NCBI GenBank assembly: GCA_052161885.1
Contig: CP197396.1
Coordinates: 5,208,001 to 5,272,000 of the forward strand
Source: QKTW01 sp052161885
GTDB taxonomy: Bacteria > Bacteroidota > Bacteroidia > Chitinophagales > Chitinophagaceae
DNA: 64,000 nucleotides
Direction: 5' to 3'
Part shown: piece after piece, positions 15,746 through 22,720 of the stretch
How positions within the stretch are numbered: the first letter of the stretch is position 1
How the letters are laid out: each line of letters starts with the position of its first letter
Translations under genes and position numbers: made by a program
Notes under the pieces: model-generated
Seen by the model: only the letters and a program-made list of their open reading frames with translations
Told to the model about the DNA's origin: nothing
Databases searched by the model: none

Positions 15746-15902
15746 GCACGGCAAAAAAGCAGGGTTTTAAAATAAATAGTTGAATAATAAATGCCGGGCG
15801 ATGAGAAGTGATCAAGGCACTGTTGTTTGGCAGTACAGCATCACAAATGCCAAATCGTGCGATGCAGGCAGCAGCGGTAATAGCTGCCTGCTGCCTTTCC
15901 TG

Positions 15903-15968
15903 CCCGAACGACGTTCAGTCGGGCGGGTTTTGCTTACTTTTTTGGGCAAGCAAAAAAGTAAGACCCGC
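15903..15968. repeat. Nested palindromic element
   Basis: Inner perfect 12-bp stem CTTACTTTTTTG (15933-15944) and complement (15951-15962) with a 6-nt loop, outer GCGGGT/ACCCGC pair (15923-15928 and 15963-15968), and a further CCCGA/TCGGG pair at 15903-15923. It looks like a REP/BIME-type element. It ends 14 bp before the aldehyde dehydrogenase stop codon and could also act as its terminator. Confidence 0.7.
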
Positions 15969-15981
15969 GCCGGGCAGAAGT

Positions 15982-17403
15982 TTATGCAAAGTTCAGAATA
16001 GCTTTTGGCTCTACATATGCTTCCAGTCCGTACACGCCATATTCGCGGCCTATACCGGATTGTTTAAAACCTCCGAATGGCACTCTCGGATCATGCCCTA
16101 AGCCATTTACCTGCACGCGGCCGGCAACGATCTGTGCGGCTACACGGTTGGCTCGTTCTGTATCGGCAGAACTTACATAGGCCTGCAATCCATACACTGT
16201 ATCATTGGCGATTTCTATGGCTTCTTCTTCTGTTTTATAAGTAATCACAGACAGCACAGGGCCGAAGATCTCTTCACGGGCTATGCGCATATCATTGGTC
16301 ACATTTACAAAAACAGTGGGTTTTACAAAATTACCTTCTTCCAGTCCTTCCGGCTGATCAACGCCACCGGTCAGCAGTTCGGCGCCTTCTTCCAGCCCGA
16401 GCTTTATATATTGCTGTACGCGTTCGTATTGTTTTTTGCTTACCATAGGGCCGATTAAAACGCCTTCCTGTTGCGGCAGGCCTACTTTTATATTGTCCAT
16501 AGCAGATTTAATGAGCTCTTTTACTTCGCTCAAACGGCTTTCAGGCACCAGCAGGCGCGTACCGGCAATACAGGCCTGGCCGCTGTTCATAAAGGCTGCG
16601 TTCAGTGCGGTAGGGATCGCTTTGGTAAGATCGGCATCGTCGAGGATGATATTGGGAGATTTGCCGCCCAGCTCCAGCGTTACACGTTTCATGGTATCTA
16701 CGGCGCCACGGGCTATGGTTTTGCCCACAACGGTAGAACCTGTAAACGATATTTTTGCAATATCCGGGTGACGGGTTATTTCTGCGCCCACCACATCGCC
16801 GCGGCCATTTACGATATTGAATACACCGGCAGGAATACCGGCTTCGTGCAGGCATTCGGTGATAAGCTGCGTTTGTAAAGCGCTCATCTCGCTGGGCTTT
16901 ATCACTGCGGTGCTGCCGGAAGCGATAGCTGTAGAAAGCTTGCCACAGATGAAGCCATTGCTGGCATTCCAAGGCGTAATGATGCCTACAACGCCCAAAG
17001 GTTCCATTTTCACTTTTGTGGTACCGATTGTTTTTTCCAGATCAAACTCTTTCAGCGCCTCGATAGCCTGCGTCATACCGCCTATGGCGTTTTCCGTGCT
17101 CATAGTGGCAAACCAGCGGGGAGCGCCGTATTCTTCCATCATTACAGCGGTAAGCTCGTCTTTTCTTGCAGCTACAGCATCGTGCATGCGTTGCAGTAAA
17201 GCAATGCGTTCTTCTTTTGTAGTCTTTGAAAATGTTTTGAATGCCTCTTTGGCTGCGGCAATGGCCCGGCGTGTGTCTTCCTCGTCGCCAAGCGTTACCT
17301 GGCCTATGAGCTGGTTGGTAGATGGGTTTATGAGGTCAAATACTTCTGTGCCGTGTGGCGTTACAAATGTGCCGTTGATGTACACCTGGTTTACTGTTTT
17401 CAT
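15982..17403 (-). CDS. NAD(P)-dependent aldehyde dehydrogenase
   Basis: A 473-residue aldehyde dehydrogenase. The ATG at 17403 starts MKTVNQVYINGTF, the usual first strand of the family; an in-frame extension to 17445 is unlikely. Landmarks: PWNASN with Asn146, cofactor loop FTGSTVVGK (220-228), general base Glu244 in LELGGKSP, and nucleophile Cys278 in NSGQACIAG; the C-terminal GGFKQSGIGREYG is present. Oxidises an aldehyde to the acid in the cytosol; substrate unknown. The closest general type is the broad-specificity aldehyde/NAD family often called DhaS or AldA-like. No operon partner. Confidence 0.92.
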   Translation of the reverse strand: MKTVNQVYINGTFVTPHGTEVFDLINPSTNQLIGQVTLGDEEDTRRAIAAAKEAFKTFSKTTKEERIALLQRMHDAVAARKDELTAVMMEEYGAPRWFATMSTENAIGGMTQAIEALKEFDLEKTIGTTKVKMEPLGVVGIITPWNASNGFICGKLSTAIASGSTAVIKPSEMSALQTQLITECLHEAGIPAGVFNIVNGRGDVVGAEITRHPDIAKISFTGSTVVGKTIARGAVDTMKRVTLELGGKSPNIILDDADLTKAIPTALNAAFMNSGQACIAGTRLLVPESRLSEVKELIKSAMDNIKVGLPQQEGVLIGPMVSKKQYERVQQYIKLGLEEGAELLTGGVDQPEGLEEGNFVKPTVFVNVTNDMRIAREEIFGPVLSVITYKTEEEAIEIANDTVYGLQAYVSSADTERANRVAAQIVAGRVQVNGLGHDPRVPFGGFKQSGIGREYGVYGLEAYVEPKAILNFA

Positions 17404-17856
17404 TTTTATCCTGTTTTTAGTTTTTAATAACTGATTACAGGACAAAGGTCGTACGGATAGGGGCCTGGCTGCTTTGTTTAAAAGCTCAATGTTGGTTTGC
17501 TGAAAAGCTCATGAATGAATAAATATTTGTCTTATATGGCTCAGGCGGATTTCTTCCCGGCAAAATGTTTTTGTTTTAAATTAAATTTTATTTATAAGTA
17601 TAAATATTAGTCAACATGTTGTTGAACGTGAGTTTTATGGGTGTATTTTAAGATGTATTATTTCCATTTTTGCAAGTTTTTATATGTATTTTATTTTTAT
17701 GATTATTGGTATTTAGTTTGCAGACAATTAAACCTATATAAATTACCGTTTTATTACTTTGTTTTTAGCTTTTATTCCTATTTTAGATTTTAAATTGTAT
17801 AAAGCGGTATCCGAAAAGCTTATAGAGTAGGAATAAATACTTTAAAACTCCCACAA
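17404..17856. other. AT-rich intergenic region ahead of the RiPP locus
   Basis: A 453-bp stretch between divergent genes. It is very AT-rich from about 17560 to 17850 and holds no open frame of interest. It should contain the promoters of the aldehyde dehydrogenase and of the RiPP locus, but I found no exact TAnnTTTG on the plus strand; near matches are TACTTTAA at 17838-17845 and a minus-strand GACCTTTG near 17441. Confidence 0.6.
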
Positions 17857-18099
17857 ATGAAGAAGACAACCACTTCACTGATGAATCAGTCAGGAAACAA
17901 GCTGACAGCAGCTTCTTTAAACAGCATTAAAGGTGGTCAGGCAGACCTCAGCAAGCCGCTGGATCCCAAAGATCCTACGCCTACACCTACATGTCCTGCA
18001 TGCCGTTCCGGTTTTCCTGGTCCAAGCTGCCCTGCATGCCGTTCCGGCCTGTCTGGCGGTGTAGGTGATTATGTAAGTGGCTACACAGTAGAACTGTAA
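17857..18099 (+). CDS. RiPP precursor peptide with GG leader and duplicated CPACRSG core
   Basis: An 80-residue precursor of a ribosomally made, modified peptide. Residues 1-27 form a Bacteroidota-type leader ending in LNSIKGG, the double-Gly site normally cut by a C39-type exporter peptidase. The 53-residue follower has a Pro/Asp/Thr-rich spacer (KPLDPKDPTPTPT) and a core with two copies of CPACRSG (Cys46, Cys49, Cys58, Cys61), then a Gly/Tyr tail without Cys. At DNA level the 17-bp repeat CCTGCATGCCGTTCCGG occurs at 17995 and 18031, a 36-bp period. The next genes are an MNIO and partner, which modify Cys in related systems. The product is unknown. Confidence 0.87.
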   Translation: MKKTTTSLMNQSGNKLTAASLNSIKGGQADLSKPLDPKDPTPTPTCPACRSGFPGPSCPACRSGLSGGVGDYVSGYTVEL

Positions 18100-18104
18100 A
18101 AAAT

Positions 18105-18143
18105 ATATTTCCGGAGTGTGCAATGTGTGCGCTCCGGAAATAT
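18105..18143 (+). promoter_or_regulatory. Hairpin between RiPP precursor and enzyme genes
   Basis: Perfect 12-bp arms ATATTTCCGGAG (18105-18116) and CTCCGGAAATAT (18132-18143) with a 15-nt loop, 5 bp after the precursor stop. It is followed by ATTTAATCA, not a strong U-run, so it probably acts as a partial terminator or 3'-end stabiliser giving more precursor mRNA than enzyme mRNA. Confidence 0.75.
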
Positions 18144-18170
18144 TTAATCACTGATTAAACACCTGTTATT

Positions 18171-19064
18171 ATGAATGATTTTTTAGGAGTAGGGATTTTA
18201 TACAATCCTTCCTTAGATGGGTTTTTCAGGCTTCATCCCGAAGCAATTGATTACATAGAGATCATCCCGGATATATTATTTACAGACAATGGAGTGGGCG
18301 TACCCGACAGGTTTGAAATGTCTGCCGACTCACATGAAAAGCTGTTGTTTATGGGCGGAAAATGGCCATTGGTAGCGCATCATGTTGGTTTTTCACTCGG
18401 TACGGCTGGTTATTTTGATACAGAGTACCTGCAGAACGTAGTTCGGCTACAGCAGGAATATAATTTTCTTTGGAACAGCGATCATCTTTCCTATTCTAAA
18501 GTGCATGATGAGGAAGTAACAGAATTTAATACCTGTCTTTCATTACCGCTGCCTTTTGATCATGAGGTGCTGGAAATGCTTGCCGAAAAGATACGTACGA
18601 TACGTAAGGCTGTAAACACCCCATTCCTGATAGAAAACAATGTTTATTTCGTTGAGATCAGGGACGAAGAGTACGCAGAAGGTGCGTTCCTGAAAAAGTT
18701 ATCTGAGCAAAGTGATTGTGGTATGCTGCTGGACCTGCATAATGTTCATGCAAACGCAACCAATTTTAATTTTGACAGGAAGGTATTTGTTGATAGCCTT
18801 GATCTTTCCACAGTGCAGGAAATACACATAGCCGGTGGCGGCGTAGTGGCAGGTATGCACCTAGATTCGCACTCTGGCCCATGCAATGAAGAGGTGTGGG
18901 AATTACTGGATTACGTTGTGCCGAAATGTAACGCATTACGGGGGGTAACATTTGAGTTTCATGAGTCGTATTTTGAAAGTATGGGACATGAAGGCATTGC
19001 TGCACAACTGGACAGGGCAAGAGAAATATGTAATAAATATAAAAAAACGGCCGTATGTCTTTAG
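18171..19064 (+). CDS. MNIO-family (DUF692) peptide-modifying iron oxidase
   Basis: A 297-residue member of the multinuclear non-heme iron oxidase family (DUF692; MbnB, TglH, ChrH types). These TIM-barrel enzymes bind two or three iron ions and oxidatively rewrite Cys or Asp/Asn residues in peptides. Family signatures in order: AHHVGFSLG (His70/71), NSDHLSYS (Asp104/His105), LIENNVYF (Glu155), LLDLHNVHANATNF (Asp189, Asn191, His193), EIHIAGG (His219), HLDSHSG followed by VWELL (Asp232, His234), and TFEFHES (Glu262). All expected ligand positions look filled. It overlaps the partner gene by 10 bp. Role: modifies the precursor cysteines (inference). Confidence 0.93.
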   Translation: MNDFLGVGILYNPSLDGFFRLHPEAIDYIEIIPDILFTDNGVGVPDRFEMSADSHEKLLFMGGKWPLVAHHVGFSLGTAGYFDTEYLQNVVRLQQEYNFLWNSDHLSYSKVHDEEVTEFNTCLSLPLPFDHEVLEMLAEKIRTIRKAVNTPFLIENNVYFVEIRDEEYAEGAFLKKLSEQSDCGMLLDLHNVHANATNFNFDRKVFVDSLDLSTVQEIHIAGGGVVAGMHLDSHSGPCNEEVWELLDYVVPKCNALRGVTFEFHESYFESMGHEGIAAQLDRAREICNKYKKTAVCL

Positions 19065-19768
19065 TAGCCTTTCAGCAGTTGTTTGCAGGCATGGTGGCAG
19101 ATCCGGTGTTATGCAGGAAGATAAAGTATGATCCTTCCGTTTTAAATACTGAATATGACCTTACTGAGCAGGAACGGGAACGCATTTCTCATATTGTGCA
19201 GCAGAAAGGCATGGGCATCAATTGTATGCTGTACCAGATTAACAGGTTTACACCATTGTTTGATCTGATGCCTTACAGCTGTAAAATGATGGGTAAAGAA
19301 GTGCATGCGTATACCAGGGAATTTTGGGACGGGTATATAAAAACCAATTTCCAGTTCCGGGATGAAGTGCTGCTGTTCAGCGAATTTTTATTGTCTAAAA
19401 TGGATAGGGGAGAGATTGGTATTCCATATCTGCGGGATGTTGTTCACTTTGAGATAACCTATAATTTTATCCGCTTCGGCCTGTTTCATAATCCTCCCGG
19501 TGAAGTTCCGGTATACATGCCTTGCCTCGCTTATGATACACGGATGGTGTATATGGAACATGATATACGTTTTCTGATAGACCTCGTGCTGGATAATCCT
19601 GTAGGAACAATATTTTCCGAAGTTCCTGCTGCGGCACAACATTACCTGATCAGGTATCGTGATAAAATAGAAATGCAGCGTATAGATGATGAGCTGGCTG
19701 GCCGGATAGCAGCGAATAATGTTGACGTAAATGATCTGCCCGCAGAATACCGTAGTTTCTTTCGCTGA
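19055..19768 (+). CDS. MNIO partner / precursor-recognition protein
   Basis: A 237-residue protein translated from the overlapping ATG at 19055 (10 bp inside the MNIO gene). In characterised MNIO loci (MbnC, TglI, ChrI, and HvfC/DUF2063-like proteins) a partner without its own chemistry binds the leader peptide and the MNIO. Consistent features here: an N-terminal helical part (SLVAFQQLFAGMVADPVLCRKI), a LTEQERERISHIVQQKG helix, and a helical-plus-beta remainder including YNFIRFGLFHNPPGE. I do not see a clear recognised domain, so the partner role rests on gene position, size and coupling. Cys residues are few. It ends in a strong terminator hairpin. Confidence 0.75.
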   Translation: MSLVAFQQLFAGMVADPVLCRKIKYDPSVLNTEYDLTEQERERISHIVQQKGMGINCMLYQINRFTPLFDLMPYSCKMMGKEVHAYTREFWDGYIKTNFQFRDEVLLFSEFLLSKMDRGEIGIPYLRDVVHFEITYNFIRFGLFHNPPGEVPVYMPCLAYDTRMVYMEHDIRFLIDLVLDNPVGTIFSEVPAAAQHYLIRYRDKIEMQRIDDELAGRIAANNVDVNDLPAEYRSFFR

Positions 19769-19786
19769 GCTGTAACATTAAAGCAG

Positions 19787-19823
19787 AATATAAAGGGCCA
19801 CAACAATTGTAGCCCTTTATATT
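19787..19823. terminator. Terminator of the RiPP operon (bidirectional)
   Basis: Perfect 12-bp arms AATATAAAGGGC (19787-19798) and complement (19812-19823), 13-nt loop, 18 bp after the partner stop codon and 20 bp before the convergent YhcH-like stop. Confidence 0.85.
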
Positions 19824-19842
19824 ATAACGGCGGTACTGTGAT

Positions 19843-20295
19843 CTATATTTTTATTTTCATTACCACTTTCTTTACCTCAGAAGGTTTGTCTGCAAATACT
19901 TCGGGCTGATGAATGTCGGCAGGAAAGAAGATGATGAACATACCTGCTGAAAGCGTAAGGTAATGCATGTGTTCTACGGTGTAAAATGCTACGTCGTTTT
20001 CTTCACTGTATGTGGTAGTAGGCGTGTAGTTATTGAGCGGTGTCCAGCCAAATTTTTCCACGCCGCTGACCATATATTGAATGTCGATGTATTTGCGGTG
20101 CGCTTCCGGTTCGCAATCTTCTGCCGGTTTTGTGGTGAATTCATTGACAATGGCAAAAATGTTATCGCCATCTACTTCATATTTCCCGGGCTGCATAGCT
20201 GCAAAATCTGTCTGCTGCAGGTATTCCATAGCCTGTGCCAGGCGGCTGCCCAGCGGTTTGTAGCGGTCTATGCTGTGTATGTGATCTGTTATCAT
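19843..20295 (-). CDS. YhcH/YjgK/YiaL family protein (DUF386)
   Basis: A 150-residue cupin-like protein of the YhcH/YjgK/YiaL family, which includes a beta-subunit of evolved beta-galactosidase and sialic acid mutarotase-like proteins. The ATG at 20295 overlaps the stop of the MutS2-like gene (ATGA, 20292-20295), which fixes it as start. Motifs: NEFTTKPAEDCEPEAHRKYIDIQY with a conserved EAHRKYIDIQ block, VSGVEKFGWTPL, FFPADIHQPEVF and VKKVVMKI at the end. Family proteins bind a metal at the E/H block and may act on sugars. It is probably expressed from the MutS2-like gene's mRNA; functional link unclear. Confidence 0.88.
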   Translation of the reverse strand: MITDHIHSIDRYKPLGSRLAQAMEYLQQTDFAAMQPGKYEVDGDNIFAIVNEFTTKPAEDCEPEAHRKYIDIQYMVSGVEKFGWTPLNNYTPTTTYSEENDVAFYTVEHMHYLTLSAGMFIIFFPADIHQPEVFADKPSEVKKVVMKIKI

Positions 20296-22415
20296 GCTTT
20301 GGCTTTTCCTTTTGTCGGTTTTTCTTTCTGCCGCACTACCACCCACTCATCCAGGTTTATGTTAAACGGCATTTGCCCGATGCGGACAATTGCCCGTTTG
20401 TCGCGTACTTCTTCCACACGGCCTACCTGGTGGTTTACTTTGTTGCGTACAAGGTCGCCAATGTGTATTACACCGCCCACAACATCGTAATTTTTATCTG
20501 CTTTCTTCGCCATGGCGGCATTGGCCTGTATCTGTTTTTTCTTGAACAGTACATTTTCTGCTGCAGCTATTACATCCTGTTTATTTTCTGCTTTCTTCCA
20601 GTCGTGGATGATCTGTTTGAACTTACGCTCCATATCGCGAAGGTAGTCGAGCTCTTCCTTTTTGATCTGGTTCTGCAGTTTCAGTGTGGCGTAGTGTTGC
20701 TTCAGCCGTTCTTTATCGGTAAGTGTTTCGTAGTTTTTCCTCAGCTTCTCATTTTCCCTGATCAGGCTGTCCAGTTCTTTTTCCTTATCGCCCAACCGTA
20801 CCGATTGCTGTTCTGTCTGCAGCAGCATCTTATCGAGCTTAAAGTGGCCGCGGTCGGTAATTTGTCTTGCACGCTCTATGATCTTCGGCGACAGGCCGCT
20901 GCGTTGTGCAATGGCAAAAGTATACGAGCTGCCGGGTTTGCCGATGCTCAGACGGTATAAAGGTTCCAGCTTTTCCTCATCAAACGTCATGGCACCGTTA
21001 ATGATGCCGGGTACTTTACCGGCCATCACTTTCAGGTTCAGGTAGTGCGTAGTGATGATGCCGAATGAGTGTTTCCGTGCCAGTTCTTCTACTATAGCTT
21101 CCGCAAATGCGCCGCCCAGGTTTGGATCGGAGCCGCTGCCCAGTTCATCAATGAAGAAAAGGGTTTTACCGTTCGCAAAATCCATGAAGTAGCGCATATC
21201 GCGGAGGTGTGCGCTGTAGGTGCTCAGCTCGTGTTCTATCGACTGTGTGTCGCCGATGTGTATCATGAGCTGTTTGAAAATGCCGATCTCTGAATTTTCG
21301 TCAACCGGTATCAACAGCCCTGCCTGCGTCATCAGCTGCAGCAGCCCTACGGTTTTCATCGACACCGTTTTGCCTCCGGCATTTGGCCCGCTAATGATCA
21401 ATACGCGGTTTTGCTTGTCCAGCGTGATGTTCAGCGGTATAACGGGTTTGTTGTTTTGCTTGTTATGCAGCAGCAACAGCGGGTGAAAAGCTTTTACCAG
21501 CAATGTGCCCGGGTGCGGACTGATGCGCGGCATTACAGCGTCCATATCCTGTGCGAGTAAGGCTTTGGCCCGTATAAAATCAAATATGCCGCAGAGATGA
21601 TAATAACCTTCCAGCTGCGGCTGGTAGCCCGAAAGTGAGGCAGTTGTCTGTGCCAATATGCGCTGTATCTCGCGCCCCTCGGCCCTTTCCAGCGAAAATA
21701 TTTCGTTGTTGATCTCTATGGTCTCTTCCGGCTCTATAAATACGGTACGTTGGGAATCGCTTTCCCCGTGCAGTATACCTTTTACTATGCGCTTGTGCTC
21801 TGCATTGATTGCTACAGTACGGCGTCCGTTCAGGTAACCTTCGGATATATCTGCGAGATAGCCCTGTTTGGCCAGTTTACGTAATATGCCTTCAAACACA
21901 CGGCGCAGGTCCTGGCGCATGCGGTTCAGGTCGCTGCGTATCTGCATCAGTTCTTTGGACGCATTGTCCCGCACATTACCCATATCGTCGACTACGGCAT
22001 TTACCAGGTCGGCGATCCCTTTTTCGTAAGTAATCTTTTCTGTGAGGGAAAGCAGGTTGGGGAATAGGTCGTTATGTCGTTTAAACCATAATAATATATC
22101 GCGTATGTTGAGTGCCAGCTGACGGAATGCCAGTAATTGGTCGCCCGATAATGTAGCGCCGGAAACAGCGAGCAGTTTCAGTTCCTTCTGGAGGTTGCGG
22201 GTAAAATCATTCGGGAAATGGTCGCTGCCGCCCAGTGTGCCTTTAAATTCACTGGTTTGCAGGAGTGCTTTTTCCACATAGTCCTGCCGGGTATGGAAGC
22301 GTATCTGTTCCACACGTTCGCGCGCAGCATCGGTGCGGCATTTTTGTTTCAGTAAGTTGCTGACCTTGTTAAATTCTAAAGCTTCTGCCGCATGGGCAGG
22401 GTACAGTTGCATCAT
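20292..22415 (-). CDS. MutS2-like ATPase lacking the Smr domain
   Basis: A 707-residue MutS-family ATPase related to MutS2. Core and lever helices fill the first 300 residues, the ATPase domain has Walker A GPNAGGKT near 343 and Walker B LFFIDELGSGSDP, then a TTHYLNLK segment. The middle-to-C-terminal coiled-coil (LDKMLLQTEQQSVRLGDKEKELDS) and KOW-like segment (HIGDLVRNKVNHQVGRVEEV) follow. Full MutS2 proteins are about 780-790 residues and finish with an Smr endonuclease domain; here the protein stops at KGKAKA with no Smr part. In MutS2 the coil and Smr act on ribosomes or branched DNA. Minus-strand TAACTTTG at 22439-22446 is a likely promoter. Confidence 0.88.
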   Translation of the reverse strand: MMQLYPAHAAEALEFNKVSNLLKQKCRTDAARERVEQIRFHTRQDYVEKALLQTSEFKGTLGGSDHFPNDFTRNLQKELKLLAVSGATLSGDQLLAFRQLALNIRDILLWFKRHNDLFPNLLSLTEKITYEKGIADLVNAVVDDMGNVRDNASKELMQIRSDLNRMRQDLRRVFEGILRKLAKQGYLADISEGYLNGRRTVAINAEHKRIVKGILHGESDSQRTVFIEPEETIEINNEIFSLERAEGREIQRILAQTTASLSGYQPQLEGYYHLCGIFDFIRAKALLAQDMDAVMPRISPHPGTLLVKAFHPLLLLHNKQNNKPVIPLNITLDKQNRVLIISGPNAGGKTVSMKTVGLLQLMTQAGLLIPVDENSEIGIFKQLMIHIGDTQSIEHELSTYSAHLRDMRYFMDFANGKTLFFIDELGSGSDPNLGGAFAEAIVEELARKHSFGIITTHYLNLKVMAGKVPGIINGAMTFDEEKLEPLYRLSIGKPGSSYTFAIAQRSGLSPKIIERARQITDRGHFKLDKMLLQTEQQSVRLGDKEKELDSLIRENEKLRKNYETLTDKERLKQHYATLKLQNQIKKEELDYLRDMERKFKQIIHDWKKAENKQDVIAAAENVLFKKKQIQANAAMAKKADKNYDVVGGVIHIGDLVRNKVNHQVGRVEEVRDKRAIVRIGQMPFNINLDEWVVVRQKEKPTKGKAKA

Positions 22416-22438
22416 CGTCTTAAATCCATTCTGGCCTG

Positions 22439-22446
22439 CAAAGTTA
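22439..22446 (-). promoter_or_regulatory. -7 promoter element of MutS2-like gene
   Basis: Minus-strand TAACTTTG, exact TAnnTTTG, 24 nt before the ATG at 22415. Confidence 0.5.
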
Positions 22447-22498
22447 AGGAATGTGATTCATGTGGTTAATTTGGGTAATTTGGGTAATGTGGTTTGTA

Positions 22499-22554
22499 GG
22501 TTAATAGGTTAATGGGTTAATGGGTTAATAGGTTAATGGGTTAATAGGTTAATG
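22499..22554. repeat. Tandem octamer array GGTTAATR
   Basis: Seven consecutive 8-bp units GGTTAATA or GGTTAATG from 22499 to 22554. The units are A, G, G, A, G, A, G at the last base. Looser TGGGTAAT copies lie just upstream (22460-22490). This lies in the 305-bp gap between two divergent genes; the rest of the gap holds TGCTGATCAGCTGATTA-like short repeats at about 22635-22670. Confidence 0.85.
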
Positions 22555-22720
22555 GGGGTGTTTGTATTTTGGAATTTGATTTTGGGGAATTGAGGGTTTG
22601 CTGTTTGCGATTTTGTATTTCGGAATTAAGGGTCGTCAGCTAATTATCACATTTGCTGATCAGCTGATTATTTTCACATTTCCACACCCTAAAATTGCGT
22701 TATATTGCACGTAACGACTT

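Noticed and set aside
15780..16001. Short plus-strand frame in the palindromic island
   Set aside because: It runs through the nested repeats and into the aldehyde dehydrogenase end. The translation contains the repeat itself, not a gene.
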